The notes beneath the pieces were generated by a model. It had not been told where the DNA came from and made no database searches. It saw only the letters and a list, made by a program, of their open reading frames with translations. From NCBI GenBank assembly GCA_958295665.1, contig OY282559.1, positions 266,080,057 to 266,144,056 on the forward strand: a stretch of DNA of 64,000 nucleotides, written 5' to 3'. How positions within the stretch are numbered: the stretch's first letter is position 1; each line of letters opens with the position of its first letter. Shown piece by piece: positions 1 through 10,401 of this stretch. A program made the translations under genes and the position numbers. This DNA comes from Tipula vernalis. Taxonomy: Eukaryota; Arthropoda; Insecta; Diptera; Tipulidae.

Positions 1-932
1 GTATATCAAGACCTTTTATTCCACTAAGTTTTCGGAAAATTGTTTTTGAATCGTTACATAATTTAGCACATCCGGCATACGAGCTTCAGTGAAAATATTA
101 ACTAAAAATGTTACATGGCCCAACCAACATCGCAAAAGATTCAAGAATAATAATGGCTCAAAATTGTATACCATGTCAAAAATCAAAAGTTTCAAGGCAT
201 ACACATTCACCTCTCGGTACATTTGTAGTTGCATCGCAACGCTTTTCTGAAATCCATCTAGACACCATTGGTCCATTACCAATTTCTGGAAACAACCGTT
301 ATTGTGTGACGTTAATAGATCGTTACACACGTTGGGCTGAGGCGATTCCAGTTCCGAACATTACTGCTGCTTCGGTCGCATTTGCTGTGTATTCAGTCTG
401 GATAACCAGATACGGCGTTCCTGATTTCATCGTGACTGACCAAGGCGCACAGTTTGAATCTATTTTATTTGACGAATTAGCAAAACTATTGGGATTTCTG
501 CACAAGCGTACTACAAGCTATAACCCTAAGTGTAACGGAATGATAGAACGGTGGCATCGAACGTTAAAATCTGCACTAATGTGTCATAGTAGAACGGACT
601 GGAGTACCATACTTCCGCTGATTCTATTGGGATTACGGACTACATACAGTACGGAACTGAGGACCACACCAGCAGAGCTAGTTTACGGAAGTAATCTGCG
701 AATTCCTGGACAATTTTTTGACCAAACCACAAACAACAAAATTTTACAAACTGACTTTGTACAAAATTTAAAAAAACACTTTGACGAAATTAAACCGACT
801 GCAGCTTCCAGACATTGCACCGAAAAAAAATTTATTTCGAAAAATTTAACGGATACAACTCATGTTTTTCTACGAACAGACGCGGTACGGAAATCCTTGG
901 AGCCACCATACACTGGACCATACAAAGTAATA

Positions 933-1109
933 CCACAGAAGAAAGATTAACCAGAACAGTCATAACGCTGTTTTTGTATGGAAAAATTTGGACTCATTTT
1001 TTTTACCTTGATTTGCCGAAGGTAAGAGAAAGTTGTGTTATGTATTCTTTGGTTTAATGGTTTTTATTTGAAATAATAATGTCTATTCTGGTTAATCTTT
1101 CTTGTGTGG
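933..1109. mobile_element. 177-bp MITE inside gypsy pol
   Basis: Terminal inverted repeats of about 31 bp start CCACAGAAGAAAGATTAACC at the left and match the reverse complement of the right end (CTTTCTTGTGTGG) with a few differences. The flanks carry a direct duplication taata (928-932 and 1110-1114). Removing the element and one taata copy puts the pol similarity back in phase, so the boundaries are well supported. No ORF. The superfamily is not assigned; a 5-bp TSD with CCACA ends is unusual. Confidence 0.8.
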
Positions 1110-1290
1110 TAATACACAGAAACGAAAAAACATTTACAATTGAAATTAACGACAAACACAACAAGGTGTCAATCGATAGACTTAAACCATGTCATTCAGA
1201 GAACACTATAGAAAATACTAACGTTACTCAGGACGGCGAGACAACCTTGAACAGACAAGCCGACAATAAAAACACCACCACTCACAAATA

Positions 1291-1500
1291 CTAAAGATAC
1301 ATGTTAAACCGAAAGTGGTCTGACTGAAATTGTCCGAGATAAATTCAACATTAAAACGGCGGCTTGACTGAAAGCAAAGATTATTAACAAGAAGATCTTC
1401 TTGTTAATAATCTTTGCTTTCAGTCAAGCCGCCGTGTACATGTTGAATTTATCTCGGACGTTTTCAGTCAGACCACTTTCGGTTTAACATGTATCTTTAG
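1291..1500. mobile_element. 210-bp near-palindromic MITE, TA target site
   Basis: The element begins CTAAAGATACATGTTAAACC and ends with the reverse complement, GGTTTAACATGTATCTTTAG. The two arms are almost perfect inverted copies over about 100 bp each and meet at the dyad near 1393-1402 (AAGAAGATCTTCTT). It is flanked by TA (1289-1290, 1501-1502), which suggests mobilisation by a Tc1/mariner-type transposase. A diverged relative lies at 7073-7382. Confidence 0.9.
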
Positions 1501-1660
1501 TAAAAGTGTCTTTCGACGTACCGGACAAAATTCCAACAACTAAAGAAACAACGTACACAAGAACAGGACGACTCATCAAAACACCATCCAGGTTCAAGGA
1601 CTAACGAATCAATACTTGACTTACGGATAATTGTTCGGAGCGTGAATTCTCACGAATTCA

Positions 1661-2305
1661 CTGGAGGGGGAGTATTGTGGCGTATTGATTTTTGGTGAAT
1701 GGTTTGTTCGCGCCAAAATAGGTACAAAATTATAGAAGCTCAAGTGATTATCGAAGAGTGAAAACTGCTGGTTCTCGGTGTGCCTGGGAAATAAATGTTT
1801 TTCTGGGAGTTTTTGTTTTTATGTATACAAATTGGAAAAAAAATAAAATATTTTAGTCAGTTACAAAAAGATAAAGAAACAGTTCACATGCTTCACATAA
1901 GTCTGTTATATTAAATAAAATAATAAAAGCGAATAAAGCAATGTTAAGGTACGGTTAATACAACTTAACAGCGTGTATATATTATGTAAATAAAAATTGA
2001 ATAAAAAATAAAACTATAAGAAGTGTTATGTTTATTGTGTAGTGCACCCCTAAGTAGCAGAACTCTACGTATCTATAAACATACAAGTATCTAACGAACG
2101 CTGCGGGTGAGTTAAGTGTGTAGTGAAATCGCAGCCGCACTTCATTTCTGTTTGTATTGTGTCTAAATACACACGGTTCAACGATAACCTTAATAAGTTC
2201 GCTTGATGCATGCCAACACCAAGTGAATACACTTCTTGTGAGCCCCTCTACTTAAATAAAGTAAATTGTGGAATATAGGATACCAACCGCCTATATATCC
2301 ATAAA
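1661..2305 (+). repeat. Polypurine tract and probable 3' LTR of the gypsy element
   Basis: A polypurine run (ggaggggga, about 1663-1671) lies some 50 bp after the pol stop, where a gypsy plus-strand primer is expected. The next bases (TGTGGCG from about 1676) are a plausible LTR start. AATAAA-type signals occur near 1790 and 1845. The right edge cannot be fixed because the 5' LTR is outside the window; about 2305 is only a guess. The rest up to 2728 is AT-rich with no feature I recognise. Confidence 0.5.
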
Positions 2306-2728
2306 CATTCTCCGCAAGGTGATATTTGATAATAATTAACAACAATAAAGCTAAAATTTATTTTTTAAATATTTATTTTAATATTTTATCATCATAAATT
2401 TAAAAAATTAAACCACTATCGCATTATTTTTTGGTATTATGTGAATTAAAAATTTAGAGGTTATGTTTTTCTTATGTCATAATTTTTTGTGTGTTCTTCC
2501 AATCGACATTTAGCCGAGAAATATTTTTCTCATTTATAAGTATGTATTTGCGGTGGTCGATTTGAAAACCACTTTTTTATGCCACCAATGAACATAGTAA
2601 GAGTAACGTTGGAAGTCTACATAGCATATTGTTACGTTAAGTTCTTACTGATTCGTTAGTTCAGCCTTAATTTGCAAACGTCAAAAACGTTTTGTTTACA
2701 ACATGAAACAGAAATCCCAAAGTTAAAA

Positions 2729-3656
2729 ATGGCAAAAATACCTCTAACTTTAATTAACGGTGTAGCGCACACATTTAATTCTGATGGTAAACGTTGATTG
2801 GTTTCATAATTTTATTAATTTTCTGTATTATAATTTTTAATTTGCCATTTTGAGGTTAGACTACATGAAGCTGCGGATCGATCACCGAATCAAAGGCAAC
2901 CTCATTGGATGTTTATCGTCCCATCCTCGGAATGCTAATTTTGCGGGATTGCCAGCCGTTTATTCATTATACGAAATGCAACTGTTATTAGAAAAAGGGG
3001 TAATTATGTTGATAGAAAAAATGGATTTAACAGTTCCGCCGAATGATTTACAAAAGGATGAATATTGCAAAGCTATCCAAATAATTCACAAAGAACAGAA
3101 TGATTTTGCCAAAGAAACTAAATTGGAGACCACAAAAAAATATATGACAAAAATAATCACTGGCAAAAAGGCGAAATTACGGAAACTGGGTCACAAAGAA
3201 AGTGAACTCGATACTCTGGTGACCGAACAAACTGTTCTTGAGCAGGAACGACGTAAGATTCCAGACCTGGAGAAAATCAATGCTTTGGTTCAAGTTCCAA
3301 TGCAGCATCCAGTTACGCTGGAAAATATACGAATCATATCACAAACTGAATTAAAATGGGATAATTCACTAAAATATCGTGTATTTTGCGACCTATGGAG
3401 TCAGGATCGTGTTTACATCACAGAAGGTGATACATTCGGCAGTGATTTTTTAGTATATCCAGGTGATCCAATCTACTTTCACGCGTCTCACATAGTCCAT
3501 GTCGTTGAGGTTACATCAGTTCAGCCAAAATTACTAATCGGTCAAGTTCGCCTCAGCGTCAACGTAAATAAAACCTGCATATACGCGTATCAAGACAAGC
3601 ACGATTCGGATCGAATTATTTACCAAAAGCTTAAATGGAAAAGTAGTTTAACATAA
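2729..3656 (+). CDS. Tsen34: tRNA-splicing endonuclease subunit Sen34 (TSEN34)
   Basis: Catalytic subunit of the nuclear tRNA-splicing endonuclease, which cuts the 3' splice site of intron-containing pre-tRNAs. Two exons: 2729-2786 and 2860-3656, with a 73-bp GT-AG intron (2787-2859). The joined frame is 855 nt, 284 aa, start MAKIPLTLING. The N-terminal region carries the family signature HRIKGNLIG and a leucine-rich segment (LYEMQLLLEKGVIML). A charged, probably coiled-coil linker follows (about residues 80-170). The C-terminal nuclease fold contains DFLVYPGDPIYFHASHIV. The catalytic triad is visible: Tyr in LVYPGDP, His eight residues later in YFHASH, and Lys about 30 residues further in VNVNKTC, matching the spacing of the human enzyme. 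The gene looks intact. An AATAAA-like signal lies near 3700. It converges on WBP2. Confidence 0.95.
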
Positions 3657-4257
3657 AATTTTTGATTTATTTTATATATTAGATTTACATACATATACAT
3701 AATAAAAATATACATTATGATAATAATAAAACAATTAGAAATAAAATATTTTGAATGCATAAAAATATGTAGATAGTGCATATTATTGGTGTTGCGCCGC
3801 AGCCTCTCACTCTTCGAAAGTATTCAGACAAGGTAGGATTATATGGAGGGCTCATAGTTGAACTGAACCAGGTCATGAATGCTAGTTTTCGAGCTGTATA
3901 TAAAGATAAAGTTCGTGAAATATTTTTAGTCAACAAAGCCAGTTTTTTTTTAACTAGTCACGATTAAATGTTTAAAAACATTGTTGGCGAAAGACTTACG
4001 GTTAAGTGTAGATTAATGATCTGAAACATTTCTGTTTTTATATGACTTTGTTCACGTCAACTTTGAGCCATCCACATATTTATGCTAAGATACATAACAC
4101 AGCCGTAACAATTTATTTTTTAATTTTTACCAAAAATAAAATTAACAAAAATATATTGGTATGTATTTCAATTATTTGAAAGGAATGCCATTTTTGGTTG
4201 AAGTGATTTGAATGAATGAAGAGTGTCTTAGCAGAGATAATTTTAATTGTTATCGAC
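3657..4257. other. Intergenic DNA between convergent TSEN34 and WBP2
   Basis: AT-rich, holding the likely 3' UTRs of both genes. A plus-strand open stretch at 3776-3967 (63 aa) has a segment GLYGGLIVELNQVMNASF that loosely recalls the ligand-binding S1 region of insect ionotropic receptors. It has no continuation on either side, so it may be a relic exon fragment or chance. Nothing else is recognised. Confidence 0.35.
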
Positions 4258-6641
4258 TTATTGTCCTTTTTTGTTGGCGAGAGAATTATAACTTGGTGGT
4301 GGTTCATAGTATGCTGGTGGTGGAACATAAGCTGTTTGTGGCTGATTTGGATCGTAATAAGCACTCTGGGCCGCTTCAGCTTCTTTGGAATCTAAAGAAG
4401 TAAATAGTGATTAGAATAAGCTGATCAAGAATCAAGAAGATAACGCTAGATTATCTTACTTGCTGGTGGTGCATTAGCAAAACCCATTGCGTTTGGATAT
4501 CCGCCTGGCTGGGGACCTGGATAGCCGCCTGATTGTTGACCTGGGTAGCCACCTGGTTGTTGACCTTGATAGCTGCCTGGCTGTTGTCCTGGAAAACCAG
4601 TTGGCCCTCCTGAAAAATTCGAATAACCTGGAGCACCTTGGAATCCACCCATGGGCGGCTGATTTGTTGGGAAACCGGTCGGAGATTGCGCATACCCGTT
4701 TGAGAATCCAGGCGATGTTGCCGGATATCCATGTGGATTAGTTGGAGACCCGCTGGGAATTATACCAGGATATGGTGGTGGATTATCGGTCATAAATACA
4801 CCATCGGTTGGGGGTCCAGTTTGGAAATTTTGTGATGCTGGGGGTACCCAACCGTAATAACCCTGCTGTGGATTTGGTGTGTAAGCTGGCGGTGGTGCTT
4901 GGTACCATGATCCAGTTGGTGGAGAATACGGTGGTGGAGTTTGATTATGGGCATTACGCTGGGCCATACTTGCAGCCCGTAACATCGCTTGGCCAAAATC
5001 TATTGCACCACCGCTCTTGAACAATAACTTAAATTTTACTTGTCCCTGAAAATTACCATTCTCCTGGGCTGAAACTTTCCCTTTTATATAATTTGCACCA
5101 AACACCGGTTGTTCGATATCAACATCGCTAAGCGATACAAATGGAAAGCTAAACGATTGTAATGGATCGGATGCGGTTTTGCTATTGTAAATCATTCGAT
5201 GTGACGTTAAATATATTCGTCCTGGTTTTGTTCCCTTAAAGATGGCCTCGTCACGGCCAGGAAATTCCATTAGAACATTGTCGCTAAATAAGAGAATACT
5301 GTAAAGAAAAAAATTATCTAAAAATCTAGATTTCAAAGTTTCAAAAGAATTCGAAAAAATTATCTTGTTTTGCTGTTTTTTTGGTACTTTGGGAGGGGTT
5401 AAATCATAATTTGAGGTTTCTGAAATTTGGCCTCGATTACCCATAATGGGTTTTTGTCTTCCGATTTTTAGTCAGTTCAGTCAATTTTTGACAACAGAAT
5501 ACCGGACTAAATTCAATATATCCTTTCAATTCAATAAATTGCAACTAAAACAAATTCTGAGCAGAAAACTAGCGAAAAATGAGTTCTATGACATTTTGTG
5601 AAAAACTGTCATTTTTCGCTCGGAGTCTATTTTTTGTTGCAACTACATTAGATACCGACGAAAGAAGACAAATTTTTACTTACAGGTTTGTATGAATTTC
5701 CAACTTACCGAACAAAATTGTTTGCTCATTATCTTGGAAATGCATCCAAACCAAGTCAAAATTAAAAAATGTTTTCATCCGTTCCGTTTTTTAGTATTAA
5801 AGAATTCGACATAAATGTTTGATCTCTCTAAACTCCCATTTAATTCTATTAATCTTAAGACTAAAATAAATAATCCGACTCTCAATAACTTCTTGTAAAT
5901 GCACTAAATAATCTAGAACATATTTGCCACAAATATTTGTGGCTGTCCGATGTTACTGGAGACGTTTTATACTTGATTACGATCTGTTTGGTTATTTGTT
6001 ACCCGTTCCCAACTTTTTACGGCAATAGCAACCGCAATAGACAAAACCATGTTTATTAAAAATTATTAGCAAATCTACAAATTGTAGGTGAACATAGAAA
6101 TAGAACATCATCGGTTCCAGAAAGTCTCAGAATATATCAATAAAATGAGAGCAAAAAGTAGTGGGTGGACTGGTGGTTGGTAAGTAAATGGGAAACATTG
6201 AAATATTCCAGAATAAAATCAAACAGAAGAAATGACAAAGCGCAAGTTTTCTATAAAACTATTATTATACCATCAATTATAAGTCTGATAGCATCATAAC
6301 CAATTAACTATTATAGAAAATTATAATAAAATTCAAGACAAAAGTATATGTAGACTTAAAATGGCGTATTAACAATACGACAGCATGACGTCACACTGAA
6401 CAATTAAACTTTTATAAATTTCAGTTATTATTAACATACAACCTCAATTCGATAATTTACAAAAAGAAAACAAATTCCCAAATAAGCTTATGATTATATA
6501 ACAGCTTTTTTAAATGATTTAAGTGAAATTTTGAAGAGAAAGTAAATTCATTTTAGACGTTGGAAAATATTTTTATTATGCTTACTATTCTCCAGAATGT
6601 ATTAACACTCCATTATTTGCGTGAGCTGTATTTATCGACAT
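4258..6641 (-). CDS. WBP2: WW domain-binding protein 2 (WBP2), GRAM domain adaptor
   Basis: Adaptor/transcriptional co-activator that binds WW-domain proteins through PPxY motifs. Three exons on the minus strand: 6586-6641, 4460-5298 and 4258-4391, with GT-AG introns of 1,287 bp and 68 bp. The joined length is 1,029 nt, 342 aa. Exon 1 encodes MSINTAHANNGVLIHSGE, the conserved start of the family. Exon 2 gives the GRAM/PH-like domain (ILLFSDNVLMEF; then KGTKPGRIYLTSHRM, about residues 20-125). A long Pro/Gly/Gln/Tyr-rich tail follows, with PPPY repeats (PPPYSPP, PPPYPG) and a GGYPGQQ-type tandem repeat. The last exon adds PPPAYYEPPPSY and ends NKKGQ. The gene appears complete. Family knowledge supports binding to Yki/YAP- and Nedd4-type partners, but nothing here shows the partner. 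Confidence 0.95.
5299..6585 (-). other. First intron of WBP2
   Basis: A 1,287-bp AT-rich intron. The donor is gtaag on the minus strand next to 6585, and the acceptor is tttctttacag ending at 5299. It contains at about 5678-5712 an inverted copy of a motif (ttacttacaggtttgtatga) that occurs again near 6955-6992 upstream of exon 1. No ORF of interest. Confidence 0.75.
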
Positions 6642-7070
6642 TTTTTTCACAATAATGTATGACTAATTTTTTTCTTTAATATTTGATTAACAAACAAAAA
6701 GTACACTACGACAAAATTATATCACGAAAATTGCTTGCATTCCGTGTTTACAATTCTAGAATACTGAAAACTGAATAATCTGTCAATTTGTTCGGCTGTC
6801 AGATTAGGTGAGCTTACACAATGTTGCCGACACCGAATTTTATTATCATAACAAAAGGGTCAGTTCGGTAAACGGAAAACTTTTTTTCTTAACCCTTTCA
6901 TCCCCTTCGCTTTGTATGAATTTATTTCCAACGTAACGAGCAAAAATTTTTATTCGTTAAGTTGGAAATTCATACAAACCTGTAAGTAAAAAGTAAAAAG
7001 TTTTTCATTGTGAACACACTGCATCACGAAATCGTTATAACATTTTAGTACAATTTTGAGTGATCACTTT
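6642..7070. promoter_or_regulatory. WBP2 upstream region with a short hairpin repeat
   Basis: The sequence upstream of the WBP2 start should hold its promoter and 5' UTR; no clear TATA box was recognised. At about 6909-6983 lies a hairpin whose arms read tttgtatgaatt..tccaac and gttggaaattcatacaaa. This arm is related to the copy in WBP2 intron 1. The promoter call rests only on position. Confidence 0.4.
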
Positions 7071-7072
7071 TA

Positions 7073-7382
7073 CTGATACATGTTAAACCGAAAGTGATCT
7101 GACTGAAAACGTCCGAGATAAATTCAACATGTAAACCGTAACTTGACTGAAAGTAGTCTGAGTTCGGTCAACTTAAATTTGGTTGGTTGAGTCACTTTGT
7201 GTGAATTGACAGATTTTTTCATACTGTTAAAAAGACAAAAGGTTTTTATACATTTTTGAAGTGGTTTTCAAATTATTTTTAATAATTTAAATGTAATTTT
7301 AGAACAAAGTGGCATTTGAACTTTCAAATCAGATCAAATAAAAACTCAGTCAGATCACTTTCGGTTTAACATGTATCTTTAG
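7073..7382. mobile_element. 310-bp MITE related to the one at 1291-1500
   Basis: The left end reads CTGATACATGTTAAACCGAA and the right end TTCGGTTTAACATGTATCTTTAG. It is flanked by TA (7071-7072 and 7383-7384). The terminal 40 bp match the 210-bp MITE; the interior is different and longer. The left end lacks three bases (CTGATAC instead of CTAAAGATAC). Same TA-target family, no ORF. Confidence 0.85.
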
Positions 7383-7763
7383 TATGTTGTGTTTCTTATT
7401 TCGGATCTAATCGATCTGAGTACTAAAAATCTGTGTTTTTACATAGCTTTTTAGCACTCAGATCGATTAGATCAATTAGATCGGAAATAAGAAATGCTGT
7501 GTTTCTTATTTCTGATCTAATCAATCTGATTGATCTGAGTACTAAAAAGTTGTTTCTTATTTCAGATCAGATCAATCTGATCAACTTTTTTGCTGTTTCT
7601 TATTTTTTTTCAGATTGATTAGATTGATTTTTTTGATTTGTAAAAATATTCCGATTTCTCAGATTACTTTTAGTTTAGCTAACTTCACATAATTCAAATA
7701 TATACATTACCGAATAAAGAACTGTCATTCTCATCAATTGTTTTTTTTGCAAACGTTATAAAA

Positions 7764-7985
7764 ATGGAAATTGAAGGAAATTTTAGTTATTATGTAGACG
7801 AAGGTAAATAATTTTATTAAATAATGAAATAAATATTTTATACAACCACATTTTTTTTATAGAGTATTTGCAAGAAGTTGAGGGCGAAATCCAAAATAAT
7901 ACTTCGAAATATTTCTTAGAAGTGGAAAAAAATGACAGTCTCAAGTGGACGAGGCCCCTTATTCTTTCATTACTTGCATCTACAA
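7764..7985 (+). pseudogene. Harbinger accessory SANT/Myb-like DNA-binding protein, 5' fragment
   Basis: Exon 1 is 7764-7803 (start MEIEGNFSYYVDE), followed by a 59-bp GT-AG intron (7804-7862). Exon 2 from 7863 includes the start of a trihelix/SANT motif, LKWTRPLILSLLAST. In Harbinger elements this second protein helps the transposase enter the nucleus and bind the ends. The frame runs into transposase sequence at about 7985, so only the first helix survives. Confidence 0.7.
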
Positions 7986-8378
7986 GGTTGAACCTATTAG
8001 CCACCGTCCTGTAATGTTTGATATATAAATTCCAACATAAAAGTGAAAATAAAAATTATACCTAAATGTTTCTGCATTTGCTAAATACCACACAGTCACC
8101 ATCAATTGCTTTTCTATTCCCATTTCGGTCCTTGTTGTGTTTGTGCAAAAGCTCGCTAAATACCCGCAAATGTGTTGGAATGTTTCGCGGTTCATTCGGA
8201 AATGCTGTTTGAACTTCCCATCCAACATTCGTGGTACAATTTCCTCAGCGTAATTTAAGACGTTAGTATTCCCTTCGTGTTCGTATTTCTCTTCTTCTTC
8301 TTCTTCAGAGTCGTTGAACATAATCATCTCAGCTCCTTGCAATAAAGCAGAAACTTGTTGCTTTTTTAAGTCGTTCAT
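7985..8378 (-). pseudogene. Harbinger (HARBI1-like) transposase, N-terminal fragment
   Basis: Minus-strand exon 1 is 8062-8378, starting MNDLKKQQVSALLQ, with an acidic EEEEEE run. The family motifs are FKQHFRMNRETFQHI and EKQLMVTVWYLANAETFR. A 53-bp intron (8009-8061, GT-AG) is followed by the beginning of exon 2, VANRFNL, which matches the VADRF motif of HARBI1-type transposases. The frame is cut at about 7985, before the DDE catalytic domain, so the protein cannot be active. A LINE insertion lies just upstream at 8406. Confidence 0.8.
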
Positions 8379-8405
8379 TTTATCAATCGTGCAGCGGTTT
8401 CTCGT

Positions 8406-9360
8406 CCCCGATAGAACAGACTGGGATACTGGGTTACCGCAGATGGAACCTAACAGCCTAGTCTGGTACACTGATGGATCAAAAATGGATAGTGGAGTCG
8501 GCATTGGTGTCTTTGGACCCAATCACAAAATATCGAAATCACTGGGTACTTACCCCAGTGTTTTTCTAGCCGAAATTCACGCCATCGAAATCTGCGCCTC
8601 TATTATTATGACCAAAGGTCTTAAAGGCGCATCCATCCACATTTTGTCTGACAGCCAAGCAGCACTGAAAGCATTGGCTTCTAACTGCTTGGTTTCCAAG
8701 TCGGTTCAAAGTTGTTATAAACTGCTACAATCTCTCTCTTGTAAGGTTGTGGTGGGTGCCTGGTCACAAGGGCATCACTGGAAATGAGATAGCCGACGAA
8801 CTTGCACGGGCAGGCTCGTCGACTACACTCATTGGCCCTGAGCCTTTTTGTGGTATCCCGTGGGCTTCTGCAACCTACACAATCAGTAAATGGGAAAAAA
8901 TACAGTGCTTGACTTATTGAAACTGTATTCCCGGCCTTAGACAAGCCAAATCTTTGATCAGGCCATTTCACCACAAAAATTTGGCGATCAATTTCAGCAA
9001 AGGAAATATTAGGAAACTTGTGAGTTTTCTCTCAGGTCACTGTAACCTGAGATATCATTTGAACAAAATGAACCTGTCCACAGAGACGGAGTGCCGACTC
9101 TGTTTGGAAGAGACAGAAACCGCAGAACACATACTATGTGAGTGTGTTGCTCTGTGCACACGGAGGTGAATTCATTTTGAAGAGAGGTATCTGACCCCGG
9201 AGAAATGTAAATTGGCCTCTATAAACAGCATTCTCGCCTTTATTAGAGAGGTGGAGAAGCTCCTGGAGTAACAGTACCCAATAGCACTAAAGATCTTTTA
9301 GGTCGTAGTGCTAGCCGCTTTTGGGCAGGGACGAAAAAAAAAAAAAAAAAAAAAAAAAAA
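8406..9360 (+). mobile_element. 5'-truncated I-group LINE with RNase H and poly(A) tail
   Basis: Flanked by the 12-bp duplication gcggtttctcgt (8394-8405 and 9361-9372), with a 27-base A tail (9334-9360). This is a textbook target-primed insertion into the Harbinger transposase. The body starts in the RNase H domain (VWYTDGSKM from about 8462, with SDSQAALKAL following). A one-base frameshift lies near 8755, after which the motif GHKGITGNEIADELA continues in another frame. A C-terminal CCHC-like knuckle (CRLCLEETETAEHILCEC) is at about 9090-9145. Everything upstream of RNase H is missing. Confidence 0.9.
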
Positions 9361-9704
9361 GCGGTTTCTCGTATCCAATTTTTAAGCAAAGGTCAATAAT
9401 TTGTTGATGATTTCTTGTATCCAATGTTTTAAGCGTGAGTCAAAAATTCGGGTAGCGGTTTCTCGTGTCCAATATAAGCGTGGGTAAATAAAAATCACTG
9501 TTTAAATCACTAAATCTCGTTGGCGTTGTTCACTAGCTAATGAAAATATTTTTTTTTTTGACAGTTCGATGACAGTTGTACATTTTTTTGATCTAAAAAA
9601 TCTGAAACCTGTTTCTTATTTCAGATCGACCAAATCGATCTGATTTCAGATTTCACAATCTGCTCGATCTACGGATTTAAATAAGAAACACAGCAAAACA
9701 CAGC

Positions 9705-10400
9705 ATTTATAAAATACCAATTTAGGTGGTGATCACCGTAGGGTGATCACTTTTTACTATCAACAAAACAAAAATCACCGATCACCTTCTGGAATCTCAC
9801 CCCCAGGTCAATAACTGTCGAAAATTGCCAAAAACTGTTAAAACTTATTGAAAACTATCGGAAAGTGTCAAAAACTGTGCGCTTGAAAGGAAAAAAGAGG
9901 AAACAAAATATTCTTACTGTTTCATGAGTAAAATGTTGAAACATACCGGTAATTTTTCAAACTGTTTTAACTATTGAAACAGTTATGGGGTGCGATTATA
10001 AATCTCTCGTATTACGAGTTACGAGTTTCGAGAACTTCAAATATGTTGACAAATTTTCTTTAAAAAGTATTTTTTTAATCATTACGAGTTGTCTGTCGTA
10101 CAACAACAAATCGCAATTACGAGGAACTCGTAATGTCTACATAATCGCAACGCTGAACGTAAATAAACCTTTTTTTATTTAAACAATTAATTTGATTCGA
10201 ACTTAATTTACTAATTTATATTAATCTGTGACTTCTTCTCGTTGGCGTTCCATAGTTCTGGTAAGTTGAAGTAAATTACATCTTTTGTACCAATAAGAAT
10301 ATTGTTGCGGTGTTCGCTTTCAAAATACACAGTTTGGTTTCAAAATTAAGTTGGGTAGGGTTGTGTTTTATTTTGTTACCTTATTTGAGCCTGCCAGATG
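9705..10400. other. Non-coding stretch with short inverted repeats
   Basis: AT-rich sequence without a gene. At about 9987-10152 a probable small MITE has the ends gtgcgattat.. and ..ataatcgcaac and several copies of TTACGAG inside. A ggtgatcac palindrome lies near 9726-9752. No function seen. Confidence 0.4.
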
Positions 10401-10401
10401 G

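Larger units (their letters stand above)
1..1614 (+). pseudogene. Ty3/gypsy retrotransposon pol, integrase to C-terminus, interrupted
   Basis: The integrase part of a Ty3/gypsy pol enters from the left edge. Seen: a linker typical of gypsy before the integrase zinc finger (HNLAHP near 95-115), the end of an HHCC finger (CIPCQKSK), then a core with the catalytic triad: D in HLDTIG, D in TDQGAQFES, E in GMIERWHR (about 240-560). The longest open stretch is 108-950. A 177-bp MITE (933-1109) interrupts the sequence after the GPYK motif and the coding similarity resumes at about 1115 with a C-terminal IDRLKP motif. A second MITE lies at 1291-1500, and similarity resumes after it (GRLIKTPSRF) up to a stop at 1612-1614. 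Stops and small frameshifts near 80-130 and 1290 show a dead copy. Polyprotein parts before integrase lie outside the window. Confidence 0.9.
7388..9692. mobile_element. PIF/Harbinger DNA transposon, internally deleted, with nested insertions
   Basis: Outer inverted repeats TGTGTTTCTTATTT (7388-7401) and AAATAAGAAACACA (9679-9692) enclose remains of both Harbinger proteins: a SANT/Myb-like ORF on plus (7764-7985) and a transposase on minus (7985-8378). The left terminal region repeats the TTTCTTATTTCAGATC motif four or five times in both orientations. Bases 7388-7497 form a small hairpin of their own. The two coding fragments meet head-on at about 7985, so the middle of the element has been deleted. 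A LINE (8406-9360) is inserted in the transposase end. TSD not determined. Confidence 0.75.

Noticed and set aside
4446..4740. Overlapping ORFs in the Pro/Gly-rich part of WBP2 (plus and other minus frames)
   Set aside because: They are shadows of the low-complexity repeat in WBP2 exon 2.
5678..6992. A 1.3-kb TIR transposon
   Set aside because: The segment between the inverted repeats contains exon 1 of WBP2, so it is not a mobile unit.
8314..8460. N-terminal extension of the LINE RNase H ORF
   Set aside because: This part lies across the TSD and in Harbinger transposase sequence; the LINE starts at 8406.
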